NCBI GenBank assembly: GCA_950295325.1
Contig: OX485807.1
Span: 50,312,440 to 50,376,439 of the forward strand
From: Polytrichum commune
Lineage: Eukaryota; Streptophyta; Polytrichopsida; Polytrichales; Polytrichaceae
Direction: 5' to 3'
DNA: 64,000 bases
Shown piece after piece: positions 33,885-46,690 of the stretch. Positions within the stretch are counted from its first letter, which is position 1. Each line of letters opens with the position of its first letter. Position numbers and translations under genes: made by a program. The notes beneath the pieces were generated by a model. The model saw only the letters and a list, made by a program, of their open reading frames with translations. It was not told where the DNA came from and did not search any database.

Positions 33885-34850
33885 CTGTGAGTCCAGTGTG
33901 GTGAGTGGGGGATAATCCAAATGAACCGCGAGCTTAGCTTTGGGAAGGCGCCTTTAGGTCTTACTACTGTTTATTTACAGATAGTCATGAATTGTTGGAG
34001 GATGGTGCGTATAGTACCTGCAACAAGAAATGTTGACTTTGCCCTAGTTGATGAAAGGGGGAAGAATAGAATGCAAGAAGAATCACATGAACTTGGTGTT
34101 GTCATTTCAAAGTTGCGATTGGGTGATGATGAGATGTCAATCGAGACTTACATTCAGATGGAAGGGAAAGAGATTACTGAGCTAGAATTGAGTACCGATG
34201 AGTTGGTGGATGTTGCTTTGGGAATCAATTATGCACAAGGCTTTCATCTTAATGTTGATCTACATTCATGAGATGTGGATGATGTTGCTCCACCTACAGT
34301 AAAGCTTAGTGATGCTAAACGTCATGCATCATTGTTGTCTAATTTCTTATCATACAACTCTTAACATTTTGGTGTCAAAGAAATCATAAGTTTTCAAAAG
34401 CTAGTAGGGAATTTAGATAAGACGACAGTTGCTAACACAGGTAGGCAACACCAAAGATCTTTGAACTCCTATTTCAAGAGTTCTTCAAAATATTTGTATT
34501 TGTTTGGAGTGATAAGTTATTATTTTATACAATCTATATTGCTTACACTCGTTGTCTATATTTGTAAGCTCACATTGTTTTTGTTTTTGTATTCCCTCGA
34601 TAATACAACAATTTTACGCCATTTGTCATATTAACGAGAAGACGGCACCTCGAAAATGCGACTTTTTTTTGTGTGTTTCCCAAACGTGTCATACTAAAGA
34701 GGGAGAACAGTATGTGCAAGGGCTGACCACAGAATCCCTGGCCGAATTGTTCCAGAGAGAGGTTTAGCAGAAAGGCACGTGCACAATGTTGAAGCTCCGC
34801 CTCCCTGCACCCAAGTTGCCGGTTGAGTGGTGAGGGGAAGGCGTGCAGGC
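33885..34850 (+). pseudogene. pogo-like transposase C-terminal remnant with shared flanks
   Basis: Encodes NCWRMVRIVPATRNVDFALVD, SKLRLGDDEMSIETYIQMEG and ELSTDELVDVALGINYAQGF, then KLSDAKRHASLL with stops. This matches the element at 44992-46690 (about 45960-46470). The left flank (GTGGTGAGTGGGGGATAATC) and right flank (GCACGTGCACAATGTTGAAG) are also shared with that copy, so flank plus transposon was duplicated and about 1 kb of transposase was then deleted here. The right end reads AAACGTGTCATACTAAAGAG. Confidence 0.8.
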
Positions 34851-35320
34851 AGGCTGAGTTATGCTTGCCCTGCAGCCGTCCGTGGCTCAACGGTGCAGAT
34901 TCATCCCAATGCTATGGTATGCGGGCCCCGCAGGGTTTCCCGGACTTCAGAGCCAGAAGCTGGGGACTTTGCAGCGCTGGCCTAAGCCTACTTCCATGTA
35001 CGTATGGCACAGGAGGGCCGATTTGGGGCCGCGGATTCGTGGCACTCATGTATTCTCATTAGTGAGAGTTCATTCATCTTTGCGGATGAGATGAACCACT
35101 TTAGACATTTTCATACGTCGTCGGTTCCTTGTCTCAAGGGTTTCAAAAATATCAAGTTTTAGAAGTTTTAAAAATCCTCGTCTAATCTAATGCTTAAGGC
35201 ACCAATATAAAGGGGTATAGACATTAAAAAATAAATAATGCCTCATATAGAAGCAAGTGGGGGCATCTTGTGTTGCCAACCTATCACTACTAATCCGGTT
35301 ATTTTAAAGAAAAATTAACA
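34851..35320. other. GC-rich then AT-rich spacer
   Basis: 34770-35050 is GC-rich with overlapping ORFs on both strands and no recognised protein. The remainder is AT-rich. Confidence 0.4.
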
Positions 35321-35324
35321 TGGG

Positions 35325-35712
35325 CGCACGTTAAATACCCCCTCACGAACTTTCGGAGGTATCAAATCCGGGTTGGGGCAACCTTCTAGAGAAATTTTCT
35401 AAACTCGACCGAAAACTGTTGTCTGCCTCGCCCAACCGTGTGCCCAACTTAAAAAAAACATTGCCCTTGCATTCTTGAAGGCCACTTGACTACAAATCCC
35501 ATATTGAGTGCACTTCACCTTCAAGGTTTAAAATCCAATATATATGTGCACTTCCAATTAGTAAATAAGCAATTGATTGGGATTTCATTCCGGAAGTTAA
35601 ACCATCAATGAAGCACGTAATTAACTTGGAGGTCAAAAACATTACAATATCCTCATTAACATTGAGGTTATAATTTTGTGATTTACCATTTAAAATGATC
35701 TTTGTCATTCTA
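35325..35712 (-). repeat. Element b, inverted copy
   Basis: On the minus strand it reads MTKIILN..., then FLTSKLITCFIDGLTS, MKSQSIAYLL and NLEGEVHSIW, ending with a CGAACTTTCGGAGG-type terminus. Same terminus as the inverted copy at 29711. Confidence 0.75.
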
Positions 35713-35715
35713 ATG

Positions 35716-36016
35716 ATAGATTAGTGCAAGTGTTCATAAGATGACCAAAATGAAACAATGAAGATAGAATATAAAACATATAACAATTTTTTTATAAATA
35801 TCAAATTTATTTTTTAGGTAATATAATATAAGGTATAAATAAATGATATGTTATTTGGAATTAGACTTGTGGGACAACGTTATGGATGGGGTATACTCAA
35901 AAATCATATGTTTCTAAATATAGCCTATCTAAACTGTTGTAATAATTTATCCTCATCACATATTATATTATCTTTAAAATCACATGGTGTATAGTAGTTA
36001 TTTTAAAATGAATATC

Positions 36017-36049
<33 letters not shown>

Positions 36050-36499
36050 ATTGATTTTTTTAGTTCACCGATTTATCATAAGGTGATATATATTATTTTG
36101 ACATATTACAAATGTTTGAGCAATCAAACCCGTGCAAAATAAATGAATTATGAACAAAAACAAAATGTCTATGACAACATGTCATAATTATATATTGCAC
36201 ACGTTGATATCTTGCGATATTTATCAAAATAACCATGTGGAATTCGAAGCCACATCATGGCCTTGGAAACAACTCATGGAAGGTTAGAAAATAAGCTTAG
36301 AGCATCCAAGGCCACATCATTGCCCCTTGCCAACTAATTAATATTTATAAAATAACGATGAGGGAGAAAATAGGTCTTACATGCCAACTCGGAGGTGTTT
36401 CACTAAAGTAAGCTCCATCCAAGCTTCTTGATGGACTCATCTGATTTTCGTTACTAGATGACTTTACTTGAGTGTCACGAATCCCCGGCCAAAATCGGT
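35716..36499. other. AT-rich spacer with an (AAT)n microsatellite
   Basis: About ten ATA repeats at 36020-36048. No gene seen. Confidence 0.6.
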
Positions 36500-37994
36500 G
36501 TCCCATGTACATATACTAATACCCCAATCCATGTGGCAGTCTTACCCGATTTTGCCTTCTCTGCTAAGCTGCAGTAGAACATGAATTGTTTGTGGCTTCG
36601 CAGCATAATACGTGTAGGTATGGATGTTACTGTTTCCAAATGACTATAGCTGCAGCAGTTGGAGCTCTTCATAAATTACATGCCGTGCTTGTCAATAGAT
36701 GGAGTTTGTGATGGTTTGACGCAAATTTTGATTCAACAGTTGTGGTTGATGGCAGGATCTGGAAGATTGTAGTGCATCCTCAAAAGCGCAACTAATTTGC
36801 AATTCGTACGTGGGGCAATGGAGTATATGCTATTGAGCCATCACATGAGTTGGGAGGAGAGTGGGGCTTGCAAGGCCAATGAAGGAGTTGGCGGACAATT
36901 TCTAGGGCTTAAGGCCTTCTTCAAGTGGTTGTAGAGATATGTGGACAAATGTATATGACGACAATGTTGCTATCGCACAATCGCATAATTACACACAAGG
37001 ATCATTTCAATTTATCATGCAATTAATTATATTGATAGCAACATGCAATGTGGCAGTAACCTAAAAAGTTGAATCATTGCGAAAAAACTTAGATTGTCTC
37101 TTCATAAGAAGCAAGGCTTATGAATTCTAGTCAAAATCACAATAATGATTCATGCATGCAATTCGAATTATACTTGAACATTGTAATGTATTCATCTTTG
37201 CAGTCACATTGTTTTTTTCTCCACAATATTCCATTTTATGACCACATATCGTATGTTGCGCAATAGAGTTGTATATGTAATTGGGCCATCACATGAGTTG
37301 GGAGGAGAGTGGGTTTGCAAGGCCAATCAAAGGAGTTGGCAGACAAATTAGGATTAATTAGGATTCATTGAGTGTAATTAGACTTAATTACATTCAATCA
37401 CACTTATTAGTTTGAATGTATATAAATACTTTTGGAAATAGAAGGAATTAAGTAGAATAGTTTAAGCTGAACATACTAAAACAAAACACTAATTTAAGTT
37501 CCATTTTAGGATGACAAAGACCCTTTCAATGGTAAGTCACCAAAATTATAACCTCAGTGCTAATGAGGGTTTTGTAATATTTTTGACTTCCAAGTAAATT
37601 ACATGTTTTATTGACGGTTTCACTCCGAAAATGAAATCCCAATCTATTCCTTATTTAGTCAATGGAAGTGGACATATTTATTGGATTTTGGATCTTGAAG
37701 ATGAAGTACATTCAATATGGGTTATATGGACAAGCGGCCTTCAAGAATGCAAGGGCAATTTTATTTCTCGAAGTCAGGTGGAGCGAGTAGCAGTTTTCGA
37801 TGGTGATCCAAAAAACTTTAGATTTGTTTTGTGGGGGTTGCCCAGAGGTGCCGGATTGCAGGCCTTGTCCCCTATCCACCTTCCCTGAAAGTTCATAGGA
37901 GGAGGGTTAACGTTCACCATGTGTAAGTAGCGATTGGTTCTTTTTTATTTGCAATTACTTACCTGATAAAACAATTCACCAATTGAAAGTGTAC

Positions 37995-40546
37995 TAGTAT
38001 AGATCATGGCTTTTTTGAATACGAAAATGAGGCCATTTTTACACAATAAGAGCCATTTTCAGTAGTGTTGAAAACTTGGTCCAGCTGGTCCAAAAAAATG
38101 TTGTCTAGATCGTGTCCTAAGGGTCATGCCCCCTATGACACAAACCCCTCCTATTGTTGTCCTTGCCAGATTTTTCGGGCCCACCCCAAATTTGATGACC
38201 AATTAATTATGATGGCTCCAGACACAAAAGTAGTCTTGTATGCAAATAGTAATCTCACTTTTAGTAATTACCAAATTCATTTGTTGACAGGGTAATTTTT
38301 GGTACGTGGTAGATTTCTGTGGTAAATTTTAGATAATGAATACATTCGTTTTAAAACTAGATCTGACACTCCATTTCAGGTTAGGATTAACAGTTAGATT
38401 ATGGACAAGGGATAAAATTATGAAAGCTCTCCAAAGCAGTACATGCGATTGTGACAGTCTCTCACCTCACTCTAGGAACCCGGTCAATTGTTTGGCAGTG
38501 AGTTCATTTTAGTTTGGACCAAGTGCGGTGCACAATCATAGGCGTAGCCATAGACAATAGCCTTGCATAAGTAACCCATTTTTGTCTTGTCACCAAAGCC
38601 ACAGACACTTTGGTGTGGTCAATAGTCTCTTATTAATTAATTCCCTTTTAATGTAACTTGAAAGGTCCATGGTGTCTTTCCTTACGAACAATTTCCATTG
38701 AAGGGTTATACGTTCCAAGATACTTACCATAACGTCATGGGTTGAAATTGTTGATCATCCTTCACCCTTTCACTGTCAATGGTCTGGGTTATGGCACAGT
38801 GTCTTTTCCTGCCAAAGGTTAAAATAATAGACAACAAATATTCTCTTATGAGGAAGACTACGGACTCTCCAAACTTCATTGGTCTAGCTTAACACACATG
38901 TTACATAATCAAATATTTCATCTTATACGATCATGACATTCCCTCAATTAAATTCTGATAAGGGTTATCATTTCAAAGTTGAACACATGATAATCCACTG
39001 TAATTTCTCTCACACATCTTATGATCTCATCTCTTCTTATAATTCTATGCTCCCTCATATAATAATCTTTCTCATGGGAAAACCACCGATGTCTATGAAT
39101 CACTCATAGAGTTCGCAAGGCCATAAACTTCCCGGTCATTACCAGGAGATTTACCTCTCCACCATTATTACAGGGTGTTCAATATCTTTCGGAAAATCCT
39201 ATTTATTCTAGGCCATAGCCTTACAAATCACTTGTATGAACTACGACCATATGAACTACGACCATAATCTCAAGCTTTGCAGTTATGTCAGATTCGAAAT
39301 AAAGAATGATTCCTCATTCTCCCTCTCAGAGAAATTACTCAAATTACACCCGGGGCTCCATACATACTTATGAACATCGATTTATCAGAAAATATGTTCT
39401 TCTCAAATTCCTTGCTGGTTCCTTTACTAATTCTCAATCATGCCAACAGGAATTACACATCACACTTAGTAACTGTCAGAAGGACGCTATCAGAACTTAG
39501 ACCCATGTGAGCTTTGCTTTGTATAACATTCAATCACCACACTGACTGACACTTCAGAGGCTATAGACTTGTAAGGCAGAGATCTTAATCGAACTGCAAT
39601 CACAGAGATTCTCACTCTGATCGATTTTACTTAATAATTTCATTCACAGGAAATCATATACACACTTATTAACAAATAAAAGATCCTCCAATACATTCAC
39701 CCTGGAGTCAATCACATTTCTCTCCAATCTCTCACATTTACATATGTAGATATCAATTCTTAAAGTCTTGCTTCAAAAGTATATGGTTTTTTTTGGCTTA
39801 TGGGCTATCCCAACCTCTTCTTTCTTCCTCTTCCTAGCCTCTTATAGGCACTAGTCTTAGGAGCTGCGACTCCTCCTATCAGACCATAGTCTTTCCAATT
39901 CACCCTTCTCCATATCTCCTAGACTATGGCCTTTCCTAACACAACAAAGTGAAATAACTAGCTATGTTTTACCTCTATTTACATTCTTTTCCTATTTAGC
40001 TGCGGAAAAAGAAAAAATTGGTTCCACAATGCGGTAATTTTTTCCCCCTTTCGCATTGGTAATAACCTAGGAAGGTGGCTTACATCTAGATCTAGACTAG
40101 ATGTATAAGATCTCTAAAATTAAAGATAGAACATTTTTCCATGGACATTCAATAATAAACATGGAATATAGTGTGTAAGCTTTAATGAGTAGCAAAAAAT
40201 ATAACAATTGGAGGGGACATATATAGACAACAATACGAAGATCTCTAAATTAAACAATGTGAGAACATAAGTCTCTTTATATTGTACATTCGAAAATATG
40301 CATAAAATCTATGAGTGATAAGTAGCTAAAAATATAACAGAAACTTCACAAACCTTACGCATGGCCAACAAAATAGCAAGATGACATCATGGCCCACAAG
40401 AATGTGATTATAATTTATAAGATTAATAACACAAATTTAGTGATGGCCCTTATGAAAAAATGGCTTAATGGCAGTCCAAAATTAATGTGGTCCGAAATGA
40501 CCATTGTGTTCATTCCAAGTATACAAAAGAGCCATGATCTCTACTA
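37995..40546. mobile_element. MULE-like non-autonomous element splitting copy C
   Basis: Ends: left TAGTATAGATCATGGCTTTT, right read inward TAGTAGAGATCATGGCTCTT; about 28 bp of imperfect inverted repeat. Next to them are 9-bp duplicates AAAGTGTAC and ATGGTGTAC (7 of 9 equal). The other composite copies are continuous at this site, which confirms an insertion. The inside has no transposase or recognisable captured gene; ORFs are short. A 9-bp duplication fits Mutator-like elements. Confidence 0.65.
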
Positions 40547-41029
40547 ATGGTGTACCCTATAATACTAGATTTGAACATTTTTTATAACTATGTTAAATAC
40601 TATATTTGGTGTCGTATGGTATTTTATGTCACTATGGTAACTTCTCAGATGACATTTCTTATGAACAAGTTTACAGATGTCCTCATGGATGATGGATGAG
40701 TTCGCCCATTGGCCAAAACCCTACATTCTATTGTCAGCAACTTGTGATGAAATATTGTCATAGATGAATAAATTTGGATGAAAATTCACTTGGTAAATAA
40801 CAATAATTGCAACACTGTAAATCTACCATCCCAAAAAGAATTTTCAAAGAATTACAAATAATGTTGGCAATAGGTTGCACATTTTTCATGAACATTGGAG
40901 TGTGGTCGTAAAGGAGACAATAATATGGCAGATGTGTTGGTGTCAGCATAGGCTATGTAAGTGACATTTGATGCAAAGCCAATCATAACTCGTCAGGAGA
41001 TGTTGCCACCAGTGACGTTTTCGGCCCTA

Positions 41030-41690
41030 TTCATTTGAGCTCGGGGAGGTCACTAGCAAAAATCGTAGAAACAACGTGCGATAAAAAATAAGGTCTAATA
41101 TATTCATTGTAGATAAGTTTTGCAAAAAACGTACATATAATATAGGGGATTTTAAAATAATGAAATATGTTTACATGTAAAATACCATCACATATAATGG
41201 ACTCTTTTATCTAGTCAGTACACGTAAAATAACGTGAAAACAATTATTAGGGGTAGCGGGTCTAGGGTAGGGTTTGTGCTTGTGGATGAAAAGAGGTAAT
41301 TTTTTGTTGAGAAAACTTGGATGGATGACTTCTCAGGTTGGTTGGCTTGAACGTTAACGAACCAACGTATCCAATGTGGAGTTAATGTTCTCTACCTATG
41401 TGCGGGGAGGGATATTTTCAACGCGTTGTTTGTTTTGCAATCTTCTTTCAATTTTCTTTGACAGTATAAAAAAAAAGGTATTTTGATATAATTCCCCCAA
41501 AAAATTATAATTATTGATAGGGTGTATTAACATACAAGCATTTACCATTATTTTGAAAAACACCACACTTTGTAATCTTTTCTAGCAAAGTAAATAACCC
41601 CCGATAAATAGGTCTTGAGCACATGTGTATGCATTAATTAAAGAGAGAGTGACCTCCTTGAGCATTTGAGAAAGGGAAAAGAAAAACTCT
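41030..41690. other. AT-rich stretch inside copy C
   Basis: Not shared with copies A and B between blocks g and h, so probably another insertion. No ends or ORFs identified. Confidence 0.4.
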
Positions 41691-42959
41691 GATATATTAA
41701 AACTTAAAAATCACCCAATTATTTTTGGTGCAATCTATCCTCATGGAGTGAAGAAAAAAAACTTTAACCCTGCATGCATTTGAATGCTTCAAGGTTTCTA
41801 TGACAACAATTGCGAAGAAGTTAGCAAATGTGGGGAGATCAAGAAGGAATAGAGAATTTGAAACTTTACGATACTTGAGGAGCCATGTTGCGAGCAAACA
41901 ATTTAAGAAAGACAAGATCTTGCACTCAACAATCCTTCTTTACACTAGAAATTTAGCACCTAACACTGCTAATCCATACAATCCCATTAACACCAAAGAG
42001 CTGCCCCTTGTTGCAAGCCAACTCGAACCCCAAACCAACCTAGTCCACTGATATAGAACGTTCATTCAAATTGCACATGCACTCCAAGCATGCACCAAAC
42101 TTATCGAACATGAAAAGCTTCGTATGCAAAACAACCAACTCCCAACCAAAAAGTTCAATTGAATCGAAAAATAACTCTAATCATGTCTAGGGAGATTTTA
42201 GAAAAAAATCAAATGAGATCCAAGTGTTTCCAAATCCAACTGGTTACATGTTGATATCTTCCGGTCATCCTTTTGTTAGTTTTCTATAGACTCCTCGGAA
42301 ATGGTCGACGATTAGCCTAAAGTTTCGAACTTTGAACCGGTCATGTCTCAAACTCAACGGGTCCACCTCTCCCCAACCGTAAGTTGGCCCCGCATGAGAA
42401 AGGAGTAGGCTATGCTCCATCTTCCGATTGGCACTTGGATTACTGGTACTTGCAGGTATTATATTCTTTGCTATGTTTTCTGCTAACTTAGGGCCGCTTC
42501 ACACAATGGCCGTCCAAGTCGAGAGGCCGTGGATTTGAATGGCTAAACTTTGTTAAGAGTCCAAAGAGAGGGGCTGAAAATAGCCAATAAATATAGGAAT
42601 TGGAGCCTTCGGCCGGGCATAATGTGAAGCCTCCAAAGGCCAAGCCCAAAGTCCAAGCCCAAAGTTCACAAGAAGAAGGAGCATCCCACTTTATTCCTTG
42701 TGCAAAACAACCCCTCCAATCTAATGGCCAAGATGTTGTCAATGCTTGATTATTTTATGAAAAAAATTCGACGGCCTCTCGACCATAGTTTGGGTTTCCA
42801 TTCCCGTCCAACCCAAACTTTCTTTGAGAGTCCGTCGCCTTGGTCAAAAAGTAGGCATTTATATTGCAACAACCTTTCGACTTTGGCCAATAGTTTCTCT
42901 TATCTTATATTCTCCATTGATGAAGGTTTGAAGGTTATGGATTATTCCATCATGCATGG

Positions 42960-44400
42960 TGTGAGCCCAAAATGGTGCCCACATGTGGTGATTAACTCTT
43001 CGAAACCATTTTTAGTTAGACTTTGATGTGTTATGATTATTCACAAAACATAAAAAGAGTGAAGTGTGGTGTGGATTTAAGTTTAGGCATTAGAATGTGT
43101 TGAGTGGTTATTTCAAGGTTTGATTTCAATAAGAGGATGCCTTGATTATGTGAGTAGGGGGTAAGGTGAGGCAAGGTGAGCTCCGCGGGTTAAATGCCCA
43201 CTTTTGGATCCACCTTGTTAGTTTAGGAAGAAGGAAGCTTGGTGGATGGGGATTAGTCCCTACTTTGGAGGAGAGGGTTAAAGGATTGTGATTGGAGGTG
43301 CTAATCCTCTCACCCTATCCTCACCTCTCTCTCCCTCTCTCCCTCTTTGCTACTTAAGGTGTTTTTTCTCTCATTTACCTCTCTCTCCATCAAGCGCTCT
43401 CAAGGGAGCAAGCTCTTAAGAGCTTGAGCCACGTGTGTGGGTTATTAGTTTCTAGTGAAGTTAATTAGTTAAGCTCTCTCTCTCAAGTGTTCTAAAGGGG
43501 GCTAGCTCTTAGAGCTTGAAAGCCACGTGTGTGGATTAGTTAGTCTTAGTAAGGTTAGGGAGTAATGTTAGTTGAGTAGCCAAAAAAAACACAAAAAGAA
43601 ATTAGAAACAAACATCCGATTAGTAGTTAAGGGTGCACATTATAGTGTGACTTAAGGTGTGGTTAGTATGCCTTTGATTAGTGTGGGTTGAGGACCTTGC
43701 TAGGAGGTCCGGGTTAGATTGTGTCTAAATCTGAGCCGAAGGAGGCTAAGCTGCTGGGCAGCCGAAGTTGGCCAGGAGACCGGGTACCAGGCTGCACCGA
43801 GACCGGGTAATCGATCGGCCAAGGGTGGACTAGGTGATTAGCAAGCTAATCCGAAAAGTGGGTATTGGCACATGAGGCAGAAACAACATTAGGTTGTGAT
43901 TAGTGATAGATAAGTAATTAGGCTCATTAAGCTAGTTAAGATTCACGTGTGGCCTTTAAGGCAATTGTATTTTTGAGTAACCATTGAGGTAGTGTTTTTT
44001 TAACACTTACGTCCTCTTTGGTAAAAATCAATCACTTGCATTATTAATGGAGAAAGCGGAGGACATCCACATTGGCGAGACAAAGGAGGTTAGGCCGATG
44101 GAGAAAGCGGAAGACTCTAGCAAGGTTCAAGTAACGAAGAGGATAATCAAAGGCCAAAGGGGAATATCCTTGAGAGCTTGTGTTGCCAAGGCCGCCGGTT
44201 GGACCCTTGAGAAGGCCAACACGGCCCAAAGCCAAGAGGCTACCACTAATAAACAAAGTGATTCAAAATGACATGAACGCCTTTGGATGCAAAGAGATCA
44301 TTCTTTCGATACAAACAATACATGTGATTCTCAACACCATCACCCGGACTAGGACGCTTAAGGGTGGTGGGTTTGGCCTCACACATGGCGAAGCCGCTAG
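42960..44400 (+). repeat. Small-ORF dispersed repeat, copy 3
   Basis: Starts TGTGAGCCCAAAATGGTGCC at 42960 and proceeds through CT-rich leader sequence (43320-43400), a duplicated ~92-bp segment ending GCCACGTGTGTGG (43390-43560) and the small ORF to the tail with CCCGGACTAGGACGCTTAAG (44345). Opposite in orientation to copies 1 and 2. Confidence 0.65.
44047..44271 (+). CDS. Small conserved ORF of the dispersed repeat, copy 3 (74 aa)
   Basis: The N-terminal part repeats MEKAED twice; then KGQRGISLRACVAKAAGWTL and EKANT. The core motif is nearly identical to copies 1 and 2 while the flanks differ. Confidence 0.55.
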   Translation: MEKAEDIHIGETKEVRPMEKAEDSSKVQVTKRIIKGQRGISLRACVAKAAGWTLEKANTAQSQEATTNKQSDSK

Positions 44401-44904
44401 CTAGTTTGGGATGGTATGCGCCATGTGAATATGTGGTGTGAGGATTTCTTTGTCCTTGGTTGAGCCATTGTTTGTGAGGTTGTCGGCTATTTCTTTGCCG
44501 GATATCCCAAAGTGGGCTCTAACATTTTGTATGGTTATCTTTTGTTTGAATCACTATATTTGATGAACTATGATGACTATAATTAGTGGTTTATATGGGT
44601 GATGATGTTGTGAGGGTTGTTGTCCATTTTGGTTGTTTATTAGGATGAACCTCATATAAATCATTGTTACAACTTGACTCATAAGTAAATGCATTCCAGC
44701 ATGATGTACAATAATCCCAACAACTTTGAAGAATAAGAACTCAATATATTACCTGAAAATCACAATCTCAAATCTATTAACTCGAATTTGATCCAAAAGT
44801 ATGTGCTCCTTTGAACGCTTTTCTTTGAGAAAGATATGAAGGAAGATGTGGACTCCCTATACACTTTTAGCTTCACATACATGTAGCATTCCAGGTCAAT
44901 TTAC
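44401..44904. other. Spacer without recognised gene
   Basis: No motif seen. The left flank shared with the 33.9-kb pogo remnant begins at about 44905. Confidence 0.4.
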
Positions 44905-44991
44905 CACTGTTGTGAGGCCACTGTGGTGAGTGGGGGACAATCCAAATAAACTGCAAGCTTAGGTTTGGGAAGTTGCCTTTAGGTCCTACTA

Positions 44992-46690
44992 CAGTCTAAC
45001 CTCTTTAGTATGACACTCGTTTATACGACACCCTGGATATTATGACACATTATTGCGCGACCAAACTTTTTTAGTTCAAAACTCCCTCTTTTATACGACT
45101 ATGAACACTTAATAATACGGCATTTAGAATCTTCGTTTTGTCATATTAAAGAGGTAACTAATGCTATTTTTTTTTTCATCTATGTTATGTACATTTAAAG
45201 TACATCTATTTTCACTTGGGAACTACTTGGGAATTTCACTATCATCGGGAACTTAATGATAATTAGGGTTACTAGTGTAGAATGAACTTGGTTAGGGTTA
45301 GAGTGGATTCGTTCTTATTCTTTTGTTAGATTATGAGCTTGAAGATGTTTACAACATGGATGAGATTGGACTATGTTTTAGAGCACATCTTAATAAAACA
45401 TGCACAAGGGACGGTGAAGGGTTGGAAATTACAAAAGAAGCATGTAACATTCGCTCTTGCTGTTAATTCACTTGGGACTGATAAGTTGAAGTTACTTATG
45501 ATTTATACGTCTAAGCAACCACGATGTTTTCGAGGGTGGCAACCTCGTGAGTATGTTTGGTGGCACTCAAATAAAACAACTTGGATGTAGGGGGATATAT
45601 TTGAAGCTTAGATTTTGTAGCTCAACAATTAGTTCAAAGTCCAAAATCGAAAGGTGATTTTGATTTTGGATATTGCATCTTCACATGTTATTAGCTTTGC
45701 CAAAGTTGGTAAGTTTCGTGGTTTTTCAACCTTGGAATCGAGCAACATGACTTTGGTATTCCTTCCTCCCAATGTTACAATTGTAGGTCAACCTTTGGAT
45801 CAAGGTATAATAGCATCTTTGGAAACTCAATACAAGAAGAAACTTTTGCAGTGAGTTTTATCACAATACGATGATGCTACATCGAAGGACTTAAGGAAGG
45901 TGGCGCCCAACATCAAACAGGTCATCATGTGGAGTTATGAAGTATAGAGTGAGTTGGATGTACATATAGTCATGAATTGTTGGAGGATGGCGCGTATATT
46001 ACTTGCAACATGGAATGTTGACTTTGCCCTCGTTGATGTAAGGGGGAAGAATAGAATACAAGAAGAATAAGATGAGCTTGGTGTTTTGATTTCAAAGTTG
46101 CGATTGGGTGATGATGAGATGTTAATCGAGACTTACATTGAGATGGAAGGGGAAGAGATTACTGAGCTAGAATTGAGTACCGATGAGTTGGTGGATGCTA
46201 CTTTGGGAATCAATTATGCACAAGGCTTGATCTTAATGTTGATCTACATTCAGGAGATGTGGATGATGTTGCTTCACCTACAGTAAAGCTTAGTGATGCT
46301 AAGCGTCATGCATCATTGTTGTTTAATTCCTTATTAGACAACTCTAAACATTTTGGTCTTAATGAAATCATTAGTTTTCAAAAGCTAGTAGGGAATTTAG
46401 ATAAGATGACAGTTGCTAACTTGGGTAGGCAACACCAAAGATCTTTGAACTTCCATTTCAAGAGTTCTTGAGAAAATTTGTATTTTTTTGGAGTTATAAG
46501 ATATTATTTTATACAATCTATATTACTTACACTCGTTGTATATATTTTAAAGCTCATATAGTTTTTATTTTTGTATTCCCTCGATAGTACAACAATTTTA
46601 TGCCATTTGTCATAAAAACGAGAAGACGAAACCTTGATAATACGACATTTTTGCGTTTTCCAAACGTGTCATACTAAAGAGGGAGAGCAA
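44992..46690 (+). mobile_element. pogo-like transposon with decayed transposase
   Basis: The left end CAGTCTAACCTCTTTAGTAT follows TA. The right end read inward shares CTCTTTAGTATGACAC but has mutated outer bases. The transposase on + is in fragments: VYNMDEIGLCF, HVTFALAVNSLGTDKLKLL, ILDIASSHVIS (Asn after the second Asp replaced), FLPPNVTIVGQPLDQGIIAS, SKLRLGDDEM. Several stops and shifts; the N-terminus is missing. A related end-like sequence (CGTATAAAGAGGTAGGACTT) occurs at about 48970-48990, so an older, larger element cannot be excluded. Confidence 0.75.

Larger units (their letters stand above)
36500..42900 (+). repeat. Composite repeat, copy C (split)
   Basis: Block a from 36500 (same CCCATGTACATATACTAATA start as 10033), a second scrap of a at 37255-37340, element b at 37508-37905, then a MULE-like insertion (37995-40546), then MITE d remnant (40591-40865), blocks g-h (40940-42480) and the truncated Harbinger-like MITE (42492-~42895). 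The small-ORF repeat copy 3 begins right after. Confidence 0.75.

Noticed and set aside
34823-35094. Overlapping ORFs in GC-rich DNA
   Set aside because: Two frames open simultaneously, with no homology seen to anything I know.
42960-44046. Full LTR of a retrotransposon
   Set aside because: It starts with TG, but no matching second LTR, no primer-binding site and no pol were found, so only a repeat of unknown class is claimed.
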